Assembly: GCA_963842355.1 (NCBI GenBank)
Contig: CAWJGC010000011.1
Location: forward strand, 496,001-560,000
Direction: 5' to 3'
Origin: JASHPR01 sp963842355
GTDB taxonomy: Bacteria; Actinomycetota; Actinomycetes; Streptosporangiales; Streptosporangiaceae
DNA: 64,000 nucleotides
Shown here piece by piece: positions 45,598-54,155 of the stretch. Each line of letters opens with the position of its first letter. Positions within the stretch are counted from its first letter, which is position 1. The notes beneath the pieces are model-generated. The model was not told the origin of the DNA. It saw only the letters and a list, made by a program, of their open reading frames with translations, and made no database searches. A program made the position numbers and the translations under genes.

Positions 45598-46619
45598 CCG
45601 CGTGCCGCCTGAGCCGCCCGGTAGATCGGGCTCGCGCCCGGGCCGCACAGCGCCGGGACGGGCTCGGCCTGGCTCTTGAACGTGCGGCGGTACTGCGTGG
45701 GCGCCACGCCCACCAGCCGGGCGAAGTGGTGCCGCAGGTTGACCTCCGCGCCGAGGCCGCAGCGGCCGGCGATGCGGCTCAGCGGCTCGTCGGTCGACTC
45801 GAGCAGCCAGCGAGCCCGTTGCACCCGCTGGGCCAGCAGCCACTGCAGCGGAGAGGTGCCCGTGGCCGCGTGGAAGCGCCGGATCAGCGTGCGGGGCGTT
45901 ATGTGCTGGCGCCGCGCCAGTTCGGCGATGGTGAGCGGCTGGTCGAGGTGCTCAAGGGCCCAGTGCAGCAGCGGCGCCAGGCTGTCGTCGTCCCGGCGGG
46001 CCAGCGGGGTCTCGACGTACTGGGCCTGCCCCCCGGGGCGATGCGGCGGGACGACCAGGCGCCTGGCCAGCAGGTTGGCGATCTCGGCGCCCAGGTCGAG
46101 CCGGACCAGGTGCAGGCAGAGGTCCAGGCCTGCCGCGGTGCCGGCGCTGGTCAGCACGTCGCCGTCGTCAACGTAGAGCACGGTGGGGTCGACGGTCACC
46201 TTCGGGTAGCGCTCCGCCAGCACGCTGGCGTACATCCAGTGCACTGTGGCGCGGCGGCCGTCGAGCAGCCCGGCGGCCGCGAGCACGAACGCGCCGGTGC
46301 AGATGGACACCACCCGGGCCCCGTTCCCGTGGGCCGCTCGGACGGCGTCGACCAGCCCACGCGGCGGCGGGTCGTGGGGGTCGGCGCACGCGGGGACGAT
46401 CACCGTGTCCGCCCAGGCCAGTTCGTCCAGGCCGAACCGGGTATCGGCCACAAACCCGGCCCCGGTCCGGGTCCGGCCCGGTTCGGCCGCGCAGACCCGG
46501 AAGTCGTACCAATGGTCGGCCAGGTCCGGCCGGGCCCGGCCGAACACCTCGCAGGGAATGGCGACGTCGAAGATGGGCACGCCTTCGGTGACCGCGAGGG
46601 CGACGCGTCCCATGGCCAT
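45594..46619 (-). CDS. GlxA-type regulator (DJ-1/PfpI + AraC HTH)
   Basis: This is a 341-residue protein. Residues about 1-190 are a DJ-1/PfpI domain with the nucleophile-elbow cysteine in VVSICTGAFVLAAAGLLDG. Residues about 220-320 are an AraC double HTH (LTIAELARRQHITPRTLIRRFHAATG, then PLSRIAGRCGLG and FARLVGVAPTQYRRTF). Family members activate genes for amine or choline metabolism. Here it is coupled to a PP2C-like gene. The ATG is preceded by an AT-rich promoter-like stretch (46620-46650). Confidence 0.88.
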   Translation of the reverse strand: MAMGRVALAVTEGVPIFDVAIPCEVFGRARPDLADHWYDFRVCAAEPGRTRTGAGFVADTRFGLDELAWADTVIVPACADPHDPPPRGLVDAVRAAHGNGARVVSICTGAFVLAAAGLLDGRRATVHWMYASVLAERYPKVTVDPTVLYVDDGDVLTSAGTAAGLDLCLHLVRLDLGAEIANLLARRLVVPPHRPGGQAQYVETPLARRDDDSLAPLLHWALEHLDQPLTIAELARRQHITPRTLIRRFHAATGTSPLQWLLAQRVQRARWLLESTDEPLSRIAGRCGLGAEVNLRHHFARLVGVAPTQYRRTFKSQAEPVPALCGPGASPIYRAAQAARG

Positions 46620-46692
46620 GTCAGTATCTTAGCGAATATTGTCATTCTTGCCACTGGCACGCGGCCGCGGTCCCCCGGCAGGGTGGGCGGCA

Positions 46693-46953
46693 TGGCTGAA
46701 CCTGAGCACGCGGAACCGCGGCGGTGGGCCGTATCGGCCGTGGTGCCGGCGGCCCGTTCCTCACGGTGCTGGACCTGTGGGTGGTGAACATCGCGCTCCC
46801 GGCGCTGCGTCCGGCTCGGCGGTGCTGACCACGGCCCGCCAGCTAGGTTCGGCCCTGGGAGTCGCGGTCCTGGTGGCCGGGCTCACGGCCGGCCGGGGGC
46901 AGGCTCGCGTCCGCGCGGCGGCCGGACCCGCGGAGCGGCTGACCGTGTCATGA
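46693..46953 (+). pseudogene. MFS drug-exporter remnant with large internal deletion
   Basis: The frame begins MAEPEHAEPRRWAVSAVVPA and, after a one-base shift, reads FLTVLDLWVVNIALPALR (helix 1 of an EmrB/DHA2 exporter). It then jumps directly to SAVLTTARQLGSALGVAVLVAGLTAG, which is the late helix-13 region, and ends at 46953. About 350 codons are missing at about 46810. It is not functional. Confidence 0.78.
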
Positions 46954-47073
46954 TGCTCGGGTGCCGTCGCCTGCCGCCCAGGCGACGGCACGCGCTGTCG
47001 ATCTGGGCCGGGCCCGTTCGTATGGGTAGTGAGGAGCCGGCACCGGGCCGGCCAGCCCAGGAGGAACGGAAAC

Positions 47074-47628
47074 ATGACCAGGATCGTGCTGACCGAGTTC
47101 ATCTCGCTGGACGGCGTCATCGAAGAGCCCCGCTGGACGTTCCAGTTCGAACGCGGCCCCGAGGGAGGAAAGTTCAAGTACGACGAGTTGTTCGCCAGCG
47201 ACGCGCTGCTGCTGGGACGCGTGACCTACCAGGGATTCGCCGCGGCCTGGCCGTCGATGGGCAACGACGAATTCGGCCAGAGGATGAACAGCATCCCCAA
47301 GTACGTCGTCTCGTCGACCCTGACCGACGCCGAGGCCACCTGGGGCAGCACGACGGTGATCAGGGGTGACGTCGTAGCCGAGATCACTAAGCTAAAGGCC
47401 CAGCCGGGTGGCGACCTGCTGGTGGAGGGCAGCGGCCAGCTCGCCCAGATCCTGATCAAGCACGGCCTGGTGGACGAGTACCGGCTCATGCTGTTCCCGA
47501 TCGTGCTCGGCGCGGGCCTGCGCCTGTTCCCCGGCGAGATGGGTGAGCCAGCCGGGCTCACGCTGACCGACGCGAAGCCCGATCGCGACGGCGTCATGCT
47601 GCTCACCTATCACCCAAAGGTGGCCTGA
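47074..47628 (+). CDS. Dihydrofolate-reductase-family (RibD-like) protein
   Basis: This is a 184-residue protein of the actinobacterial RibD C-terminal/DHFR-like family. Its markers are VLTEFISLDGVIEEP, LLLGRVTYQGFAAAWP, KYVVSSTL, LLVEGSGQLAQILIKHGLVDEYRL and PIVLGAGLRLF. These bind NADPH; substrates are mostly unknown. The ATG has AGGAGG 11 nt upstream. Its 3' end carries one copy of a 21-bp repeat, and the last residues KVA were probably supplied by an integrated element. Confidence 0.88.
   Translation: MTRIVLTEFISLDGVIEEPRWTFQFERGPEGGKFKYDELFASDALLLGRVTYQGFAAAWPSMGNDEFGQRMNSIPKYVVSSTLTDAEATWGSTTVIRGDVVAEITKLKAQPGGDLLVEGSGQLAQILIKHGLVDEYRLMLFPIVLGAGLRLFPGEMGEPAGLTLTDAKPDRDGVMLLTYHPKVA
47595..47615 (+). 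repeat. 21-bp direct repeat, left copy (attL-like)
   Basis: This block begins CATGCTGCTCACCTATCACC and is identical to 48592-48612. Here it encodes MLLTYHP at the end of the DHFR-like gene. Confidence 0.9.
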
Positions 47629-47745
47629 CCTGCGCGTACGTGCTCTGCAGAGCCTATTCCGGGAACCGATGACACCCGAAGGCTACGGTGGGAGAGGCCT
47701 GGCCCCTGGCACTAGCTCTGTCAGGGAACCGGGCCTCTCCGCCGG

Positions 47746-47985
47746 TCAGGAACTTGACCGTGACCAACAGCGTTTATGTCCATCTGTTCGAGGGGCGTGC
47801 CCGAGGAACGCGCTGATCTTCTCCCGCGGCACTCCAAGCTGATTGAGCCTCGACGCGCCCGTATGGCGCATTTCGCGCGGGGTGTAGCGCGGGATGCCCG
47901 CCCGCTCGCAGCAGCGGCCGAACCCATCCAGCACCTGCTGGATGATCCCCGGTTCCCCGGGCCGGACTCTGGGCCGTAGCGAGAC
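47746..47985 (-). pseudogene. Tyrosine integrase C-terminal fragment
   Basis: The minus strand reads GRCCERAGIPRYTPREMRHTGASRLNQLGVPREKISAFLGHAP, which contains the R-H-T and GH boxes of the tyrosine-recombinase active site. The catalytic tyrosine region after it is lost in frame, and upstream a frame change near 47934 breaks it. It is about 80 of an expected 400 codons. Confidence 0.78.
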
Positions 47986-48029
47986 TGGCTTTCGCGCCCG
48001 CCATGGGCCTCTGGGCCCGGGGAAGCTTC

Positions 48030-48212
48030 TTATGACTCCTCGGCCGCGCGCGGCTTCTCGGCCAGCTCGGCCGCGCTGGGCGCGACCAGGTACCGGATGT
48101 GGCGCCCGTCATCCGACCTGTGCTCGGCGGTCCAGACACGCAGGCAGGCCGGGCGCACGGCGATCGACCAGCGCTCCCTGAACGGGGCCAGCGGGTCCTG
48201 GACGGCGGTCAC
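48030..48212 (-). CDS. Small element-associated protein
   Basis: This is a 60-residue protein (WSIAVRPACLRVWTAEHRSDDGRHIRYLVAPS) with GGGAGG 7 nt before its GTG. Similar short proteins occur beside integrase and GntR genes of actinobacterial integrative elements. The function is unknown. Confidence 0.6.
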   Translation of the reverse strand: MTAVQDPLAPFRERWSIAVRPACLRVWTAEHRSDDGRHIRYLVAPSAAELAEKPRAAEES

Positions 48213-48248
48213 AGCGATCCTCCCATGACCCGGGCCGGTTGGCCGTGA

Positions 48249-48453
48249 CCGCAGCAGCTTGCGGCGATCCTGCACGGGCAGATCGGGCGCGGGGAGATCA
48301 CCGGGCGGCTGCCGTCTGAGACCACGCTCAGTCAGGAGTACGGGATCTCCCGGGGGACGGCGCGCCAGGCGGCCGGCATCCTGATCAGCGAGGCTGGGCG
48401 AAGGTGTCCCGCGGGCGCGGCGTGTTCGTCGTGCCGCCCGCCAGCCAGGACTG
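48249..48453 (+). pseudogene. GntR-type HTH fragment
   Basis: The stretch QQLAAILHGQIGRGEITGRLPSETTLSQEYGISRGTARQAAGILISE is a GntR winged helix. A stop lies just before it in frame, and one base is lost near 48398, after which the wing GRGVFVVPPASQD continues in another frame. It probably was the KorSA/TraR-like repressor of the element. Confidence 0.7.
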
Positions 48454-48639
48454 AGGGAGCCAGCCCGGGAGCCTATGGCTGGCAAAATAGGTTCCCCAGG
48501 TCACGTGGCCTGGACCCCCCGAGGGTGGTTGCTACGCGACAACTTGCCTAGTCAGCCAGGGTTTCACCCGGATTTCCCTGGAGCGATCCGGCATGCTGCT
48601 CACCTATCACCCCGCCCCGGCCGGAGAGGAGAACTTCGG

Positions 48640-48996
48640 ATGAAGCAGTACCTGCTCAGCGTGCACTCCGTGCAGGGCAGCCCCGCGCCGCCGCCCGAGG
48701 CGATGCAGCAGGCGTACCAGGATGTCGCCTCCTTCAACGCCGAGCTCCAGTCGGCCGGGGCGTGGGTGTTCGCGGGCGGGCTGCACCCCCCGAGCACCGC
48801 CTCCGTGGTCCGGGTCCAGGACGGCGACATGCTGGTCACGGACGGCCCGTTCGCCGAGGGCAAGGAGCACATCGGCGGGTTCTGGGTGATCAAGGCTGAG
48901 GATCTCGACGCGGCGCTGGCCTGGGCGGGCAAGGCGACGCGGGCCTGCGCCGCGCCGGTCGAGGTGCGCCCGTTCCAAGAGGAACCCGGGGACTGA
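48640..48996 (+). CDS. YCII/DGPF-domain protein
   Basis: This is a 118-residue ferredoxin-like-fold protein with the hallmark VTDGPFAEGKEHIGGFWVIKAEDLDAALAWA. Such DGPF proteins are encoded with ECF42 sigma factors, as here, where the sigma gene follows after 6 bp. The ATG has AGGAG about 9 nt upstream. Originally its ATG probably overlapped the stop of the DHFR-like gene before the element inserted. Confidence 0.9.
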   Translation: MKQYLLSVHSVQGSPAPPPEAMQQAYQDVASFNAELQSAGAWVFAGGLHPPSTASVVRVQDGDMLVTDGPFAEGKEHIGGFWVIKAEDLDAALAWAGKATRACAAPVEVRPFQEEPGD

Positions 48997-49002
48997 TACC
49001 CG

Positions 49003-50241
49003 GTGCCGATCGTCGACGCGGCCGCGATCGAGCGGGTCTTCCGTGCGGAGTACGGCCGTACCGTGGCGGTCCTGGTCCGCGTGTTCGGTGACATCGACAT
49101 CGCCGAGGAGTCGGTCCAGGAGGCGTTCACCGTGGCGGTGGCGCGATGGCCGTCAGCCGGGCTGCCGCCCAGCCCGGCCGGGTGGATCATCACCACGGCC
49201 AGGAACCGGGCGATCGACCGGCTCCGCCGCGAGGCGTCCCGCGACGACCGGCACGCCCAGGCTCAGCTCCTGCTCGCCCCGGACGAGCCAGCGGAGGAGA
49301 TAGCCGTGCGCGACGACCGGCTCCGGCTGATCTTCACCTGCTGTCACCCGGCGCTCGCGCGCAGCGCCCAGGTGGCCCTGACCCTGCGGCTCCTGGGCGG
49401 CCTGTCCACCGCGGAGATCGCCCGCGCGTTCCTGGTCCCGGAGCCGGCCATGGCCCAGCGGCTGGTCCGGGCCAAGGGCAAGATCCGCGCCGCGCGCATC
49501 CCCTACCGGGTGCCCGGCGACGCCGAGCTTCCCGATCGCCAGCGGGCCGTGCTGGCCGTGATCTACCTCATCTTCAACGAGGGGTACACGGCGAGTTCCG
49601 GCGACCGGCTGGTCCGCGAGGACCTGTGCGCGGAGGCCATCCGCCTGGCCCGGCTCATGGCCGAGCTGATGCCGGACGAGCCCGAGGTCATGGGACTGCT
49701 CGCCCTGGTGCTGCTGATCCAGTCCCGCCGCGCGGCCCGCACCGGCCCGGACAGCGCCCTCGTGGTGCTGGCCGACCAGGACCGCGGGCGGTGGGACCGC
49801 GCCCTCATCGCCGAGGGCCAGGCCATCGTCCGGGCCTGCCTGCGGCGTAACCAGCCCGGGCCGTACCAGATCCAGGCCGCCATCAACGCCGTGCACAGCG
49901 ACGCGCCGACCGCCGCCGACACCGACTGGCGCCAGGTCCTCGGGCTCTACGACCAGCTCATCGCGCTCGCGCCCAGTCCGGTGGCCGAGCTGAACCGTGC
50001 GGTCGCCCTGGCCGAGGTCGACGGGCCCGAGGCCGCGCTGGGCGTCATCGAGGGGCTCCGCCTGGAGGCCTATCACCTGTTCCACGCCATCCGGGCCGAC
50101 CTGCTGCGCCGGCTCGGCCGCAACGCCGACGCGGCGCGGGCCTATGACGCGGCCATCGCGCTCACCGCCAACACCGCCGAGCAGGCGTTCCTGCGGGGCC
50201 GCCGCCGCGAACTCACCGCGGCGGATCCAGGCGCGTCATGA
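49003..50241 (+). CDS. ECF sigma factor of the ECF42/SigJ-like group with C-terminal helical extension
   Basis: This is a 412-residue protein. Region sigma2 is RVFGDIDIAEESVQEAFTVAV and sigma4 is LTLRLLGGLSTAEIARAFLVPEPAMAQRLVRAKGKI. The C-terminal half (about 185-410, IYLIFNEGYTASSGDRL, then TPR-like helices ELNRAVALAEVDGPEAAL) is the long extension of ECF42 (DUF6596). ECF42 factors need this extension and drive transcription of neighbouring DGPF genes. The GTG start is 6 bp after the DGPF gene. Confidence 0.92.
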   Translation: MPIVDAAAIERVFRAEYGRTVAVLVRVFGDIDIAEESVQEAFTVAVARWPSAGLPPSPAGWIITTARNRAIDRLRREASRDDRHAQAQLLLAPDEPAEEIAVRDDRLRLIFTCCHPALARSAQVALTLRLLGGLSTAEIARAFLVPEPAMAQRLVRAKGKIRAARIPYRVPGDAELPDRQRAVLAVIYLIFNEGYTASSGDRLVREDLCAEAIRLARLMAELMPDEPEVMGLLALVLLIQSRRAARTGPDSALVVLADQDRGRWDRALIAEGQAIVRACLRRNQPGPYQIQAAINAVHSDAPTAADTDWRQVLGLYDQLIALAPSPVAELNRAVALAEVDGPEAALGVIEGLRLEAYHLFHAIRADLLRRLGRNADAARAYDAAIALTANTAEQAFLRGRRRELTAADPGAS

Positions 50242-50856
50242 GCCGGGCACGTAGGTCCCGGTGCAGACGTTCTCGTACTGGCTGGGGTTGAACGCCTGGT
50301 GGTGCTGGGGGAAGTACCACTCGACGGCCTGGTACATGAGCTGGCCGTCGCAGGTCCCCAGGTTGAAGGCCACCACGGTGGCCGGTTCCTCCCGGCCGCT
50401 GGCGACCGTCTGATGGGGCCCGACGTAGTCGCTGATCCCGGTGGCGACGGCCTGGGCACCGCCCCACGACGTCCAGACGACGTGCGTGACGAGGCCAGTC
50501 GGGTCGCCCCCGTTGAAGATCCTGGACGGCCTGGCCTGCCCGAACCCCTGGCCGTGGGCGAAAACGCCGGCCGCCTGGCCGAGCGTGGGGACCGCGCCCG
50601 CCGGGCTGGTCGAGGCCGGAGCGGACGGTGCGGACGTCGCGGCCCCGGCCGCCGGGGCCGAGGCGACGGACGGCGGGGTGGTCGCCGGGGCCGTCGTCGT
50701 GGTGGTCGTGGCGGTGGCCGTGCCGCCCGCCGCCTGGTGCGCGGCGGCCGAGCAGCCGGCCGCGGCGAGGCCCACCGTGGCGATCGCGACGGCCGCGCCG
50801 AGCGCCGCGCGCCGGGATGACCGGCCGCGGTCCGGGGCGTTCCTGCTGTCGTCCAT
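50236..50856 (-). CDS. Secreted lipoprotein, unknown function
   Basis: This is a 206-residue protein. The signal peptide ends in LAAAGC (lipid-modified Cys near residue 35), followed by a Thr/Ala/Pro linker of about 50 residues. A globular domain follows with VTHVVWTSWGGAQAVATGISDYV, FNLGTCDGQLMYQAVEWYFP and YENVCTGTYVPGS, where the two cysteines may pair. The ATG at 50856 has GAGGAGGG upstream. The 3' end overlaps the convergent sigma gene by 6 bp. Confidence 0.82.
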   Translation of the reverse strand: MDDSRNAPDRGRSSRRAALGAAVAIATVGLAAAGCSAAAHQAAGGTATATTTTTTAPATTPPSVASAPAAGAATSAPSAPASTSPAGAVPTLGQAAGVFAHGQGFGQARPSRIFNGGDPTGLVTHVVWTSWGGAQAVATGISDYVGPHQTVASGREEPATVVAFNLGTCDGQLMYQAVEWYFPQHHQAFNPSQYENVCTGTYVPGS

Positions 50857-51133
50857 GTTCCCTCCTCGCCGCGCCCTGGCCAGCGGCGGCACGGGCGCCT
50901 GCACCGCGCCGCGGGCAGCGGCGGCGGTCGTCGTCGTTACGCTGGTAGGAGTCGCGACGGTGCGCACGCCAACAACTTCTCACGGGGTTTGCTCCGTCCC
51001 CGCCCCTGGCCGGGGCGGTGTCCGGTGAAATCGGGCCCGAAACCATGATCAAATCGACGTGTTGATCATCTGCGCGCCCATTTCCTGCATTCTAAGTCCG
51101 AGATCATGTGCGCGCCCTCAGGGCGGCGGTGCA

Positions 51134-52579
51134 TTACAGTTCGATCTCCGGATAGAGGGGATGGCGCGCCAGCAGGTCGGCGCACCGGCGCCGGGAGGCC
51201 TCGGCAGTCCGGGGATCCAGGTCGTACTTGGCCTGGGCCGTGGCCGTGGCGCGCGTGGTGGCCCGCAGCGCGGTGACGATCACGTCGGCGACCTCGTCGA
51301 GTTCGCGCGGCCCGAAGCCCAGCGTGGTGAGCGCCGGGGTGCCCAGGCGGATGCCCGAGGTGTACCAGGCGCCGTTGGGGTCTCGGGGCACCGCGTTGCG
51401 GTTGGTGACCACGCCCGCGTCGAGCAGGGCCGTCTCGGCCTGGCGGCCGGTCAGGCCGAAGCTGGCGCCCACGTCCATGAGGACGAGGTGGTTGTCCGTG
51501 CCGCCGGTGACCAGCCGCACGCCCCGGCGCAGCAGGCCGTCGGCCAGCGAGCGCGCGTTGTCGACGATCTGCGACGCGTAGGCGGCGAAGGAACTCTGCC
51601 TGGCCTCGGCCAGGGCGACGGCCTTGGCCGCCATCACGTGCGGCAGCGGGCCGCCGAGAACCATCGGGCAACCCCGGTCCACGTACGGCGCGTACTCCTC
51701 GGTGCACAGCACCAGGCCGCCACGAGGGCCGCGGAGCGACTTGTGGGTGGTGGAGGTCACCACGGGCGCGTGCGGTACCGGGTCGAGGTCTCCGATCAAG
51801 ACCTTCCCGGCGACCAGCCCGGCGAAGTGCGCCATGTCCACCATGAACGTGGCCCCGACGTCGTGAGCGATCTCGGCCAGCGTCGCGAAGTTCGGGTTCC
51901 TCGGGTAGGCCGAGTACCCGGCGACCAGCAGGAGCGGCCGGAACTCCCTGGCCTGGGCGGCGATCGCGCCGTAGTCGAGCAGCCCCGACTCCGGATTGGT
52001 CCCGTAGCTGGCCTGGTCGAAGAGCTTCCCCGAAATGTTCGGGCGGAATCCGTGGGTCAGGTGCCCGCCCGCGTCGAGGGCCATGCCCATCATCCGCTGC
52101 CCGTGCAGGTCATTGCGCAGGCGTTCCCAGGCAGCGGGATCCAGGTCATTCACGTGGCGCACGCCCGCCTCCTCGAGGCGGGGGCGCTCGACCCGGAGGG
52201 CGAGGATGGCCCAGAAGGCGACGAGGTTGGCGTCGATCCCCGAGTGCGGCTGGACGTAGGCGTGATCCGCGCCGAACAGCGCCGTGGCGTGGCCGGCGGC
52301 CAGCATCTCGACCCGGTCCACCATCTCGCACCCGGCGTAGAGGCGGCGGGAGGGGGTGCCCTCGGCGTACTTGTCCGACAGCCAGTTGCCCATGGCCAGC
52401 AGCACGGCGGGCGAGGCGTAGTTCTCCGAGGCGATGAGCTTCAGCTGGCGCCGTTGTGACGCCAGCTCCCCGGCGATGGCAGCCGCCACGTCCGGCTCGG
52501 AGGAGGCGATGACCTCGAGCGCTGACCGGTAGGCGGTGCCGGCCACCGTGGCCGGGGCGGTGGTGACTGAGTCGGGCAT
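51134..52579 (-). CDS. glyA: Serine hydroxymethyltransferase (copy 2, long form)
   Basis: This is a 481-residue GlyA paralogue. The PLP lysine is in TSTTHKSLRGPRGG, and LKLIASENYASPAVLLAMGNWLSDKYAEG and RLYAGCEMVDRVEMLAA are family motifs. It carries an insert of about 40 residues (about 131-170) and a longer C terminus than copy 1 (423 aa), a subtype known in actinobacteria. It probably serves a special glycine or one-carbon need. No riboswitch was recognised upstream. Confidence 0.93.
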   Translation of the reverse strand: MPDSVTTAPATVAGTAYRSALEVIASSEPDVAAAIAGELASQRRQLKLIASENYASPAVLLAMGNWLSDKYAEGTPSRRLYAGCEMVDRVEMLAAGHATALFGADHAYVQPHSGIDANLVAFWAILALRVERPRLEEAGVRHVNDLDPAAWERLRNDLHGQRMMGMALDAGGHLTHGFRPNISGKLFDQASYGTNPESGLLDYGAIAAQAREFRPLLLVAGYSAYPRNPNFATLAEIAHDVGATFMVDMAHFAGLVAGKVLIGDLDPVPHAPVVTSTTHKSLRGPRGGLVLCTEEYAPYVDRGCPMVLGGPLPHVMAAKAVALAEARQSSFAAYASQIVDNARSLADGLLRRGVRLVTGGTDNHLVLMDVGASFGLTGRQAETALLDAGVVTNRNAVPRDPNGAWYTSGIRLGTPALTTLGFGPRELDEVADVIVTALRATTRATATAQAKYDLDPRTAEASRRRCADLLARHPLYPEIEL

Positions 52580-52621
52580 GCTGCGCTCCTTGAGGTTAGG
52601 TCGATGGTCGCCCAGGCGAAC

Positions 52622-52750
52622 CTACGGCACGCGGGCATAGCGGGTGGGCGGCACGCCGATCATCGCGGTGAACTCCCTGGTCAGGTGCGCCTGGTCGGCG
52701 TAGCCGAGGTCGCTGGCCAGCTCCGCCCAGGCCACGACGCCGCCGCGGTC
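52622..52750 (-). pseudogene. AraC-family C-terminal remnant
   Basis: The minus strand reads WAELASDLGYADQAHLTREFTAMIGVPPTRYARVP and stops, the second HTH of an AraC regulator. Nothing recognisable precedes it beyond about 52750. Confidence 0.75.
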
Positions 52751-52832
52751 GGAACTAGCCGTCGCGTTTTTTCAAGACAGCTACGCCAGGCCCTCGTATC
52801 GTTACCTTGTTCGATAACCGTGAGGGGAGTCC

Positions 52833-53420
52833 ATGAACAAGCATCCCGAGATGGCCGCCGCCGCCGCCGAGACCGGGCGCGTGGTCGGCGGCGTCCGCGA
52901 CGATCAGCTCTCGGCCGCCACGCCCTGCACCGGCTGGGACCTGCATGCGCTGCTCAACCACATAATCCTCTGGACCGGCTACTCCGCCGAGCGCCGGGCG
53001 CGCGGCGAGTCGGTGCCGGAGGAGATGATGAACCGGGACTTCGTGGCCGAGCCCGGCTACGCGGCGGCGTACGCGGCGCAACTGGACAAGGCCGTCGCGG
53101 CGTGGTCGGACCCGGCCGTGTGGCAGCGGGACCTGGACGTGATGGGCTCGCCGACGCCAGCCGCCGACGTGGCCGCCCTGCTCATCGCCGAGATGGTGCT
53201 GCACGGGTGGGACGCCGCGCAGGCCAGCGGCCAGCGCTACGCCTGCCCCGACGATGTCGCGGCGGTCGTGCACGAGGCCGTGCGGGCCAACGCCGACCTG
53301 TTCCGGCAGTACCAGGGCTTCGCCGACCCGGTGCCGGTGCCGGCCTCGGCGCCGGAGTTCGACCGGGCCCTGGCCCTGTCCGGCCGCGACCCGGGCTGGA
53401 CGCCCGGGCCGCCCGGGTAG
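52833..53420 (+). CDS. TIGR03086-family metal-binding protein (DinB/MDMPI-like)
   Basis: This is a 195-residue protein. TPCTGWDLHALLNHIILWTGY has the first metal histidine, and LIAEMVLHGWDAAQASGQ has the second. The family shares the fold of mycothiol-dependent maleylpyruvate isomerase. The specific reaction is unknown. The ATG has GAGGGGAG about 8 nt upstream. Confidence 0.85.
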   Translation: MNKHPEMAAAAAETGRVVGGVRDDQLSAATPCTGWDLHALLNHIILWTGYSAERRARGESVPEEMMNRDFVAEPGYAAAYAAQLDKAVAAWSDPAVWQRDLDVMGSPTPAADVAALLIAEMVLHGWDAAQASGQRYACPDDVAAVVHEAVRANADLFRQYQGFADPVPVPASAPEFDRALALSGRDPGWTPGPPG

Positions 53421-53444
53421 CAGCCCGCGGGGCCGGCTCGGGGC

Positions 53445-53996
53445 ATGATGGGGCCCGTGCCACTGTTCGCCTTTGAGGGCCGCGAGCCCGACGTCAGCCC
53501 CGAAGCATGGATCGCGCCCACCGCCACGCTGGTCGGGGACGTGCGCGTCGAGGCCGGGGCCTCGGTCTGGTACGGGGCCGTGCTCCGGGGAGACTTCGGC
53601 CCCATAGTCGTGCGCCGCGGCGCCAACGTGCAGGACGGATCGATCCTGCACGGGGGGGCCGACCCGATCACCGAGGTGGGCGAGGGAGCGACCGTCGGCC
53701 ACCTCTGCGTGGTCCACAGCGCGACCGTGTCCGCGGAGGCACTGGTGGGCAACGGCGCCACCGTGCTTGACGGCGTGGTCGTCGGCCGGCGCGCGCTGGT
53801 CGCCGCGGGCGCCACGGTCCCGCCGGGCATGGCGATCCCGGACGGCATGCTGGCGGCCGGGGTTCCCGCCCGGATCGTCGGCGAGGTCGCGGCCGGGGCC
53901 AGGCGGTGGGTCGAGAACAACCCCGAGACCTACCGTGAGCTGGCCCGGCGGCACGCGGCCGGGGTCCGCCCGGTGACCGGGCCCGGTCCCCGGTGA
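53445..53996 (+). CDS. Gamma carbonic anhydrase family protein
   Basis: This is a 183-residue left-handed beta-helix of hexapeptide repeats. The zinc histidines lie in SILHGG and VGHLCVVHSATV, and the arginine-aspartate pair is in RGDFGPIVV. It hydrates CO2 or acts as a related metalloenzyme. It follows the TIGR03086 gene by 24 bp. The GTG at 53457 is an alternative start. Confidence 0.9.
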   Translation: MMGPVPLFAFEGREPDVSPEAWIAPTATLVGDVRVEAGASVWYGAVLRGDFGPIVVRRGANVQDGSILHGGADPITEVGEGATVGHLCVVHSATVSAEALVGNGATVLDGVVVGRRALVAAGATVPPGMAIPDGMLAAGVPARIVGEVAAGARRWVENNPETYRELARRHAAGVRPVTGPGPR

Positions 53997-54155
53997 GGCC
54001 GGCGCCGCCGCCCGGCTTCCCACCCGCGCGCCGCCCGGTTTCGCACCCGTGCGCCGCGCCGCCGCCGCGCCGGCCGCTATCCTCGGATGGTCACGTTTCT
54101 GGGCAGCGTCACGGCGCGGCACGGCCGCCCTGGGCGGAGGGAGAGGTGCGGGGCG

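Larger units (their letters stand above)
47616..48612. mobile_element. Decayed integrative element in the 3' end of the DHFR-family gene
   Basis: About 1 kb lies between two identical 21-bp blocks. It holds a tyrosine-integrase C-terminal fragment, a small 60-residue gene and a broken GntR gene, the module of pSAM2-like actinobacterial integrative elements. At the right copy the frame would continue as MLLTYHPAPAGEENFG with a TGA overlapping the ATG of the YCII gene. That is probably the original DHFR end before integration. Confidence 0.8.
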
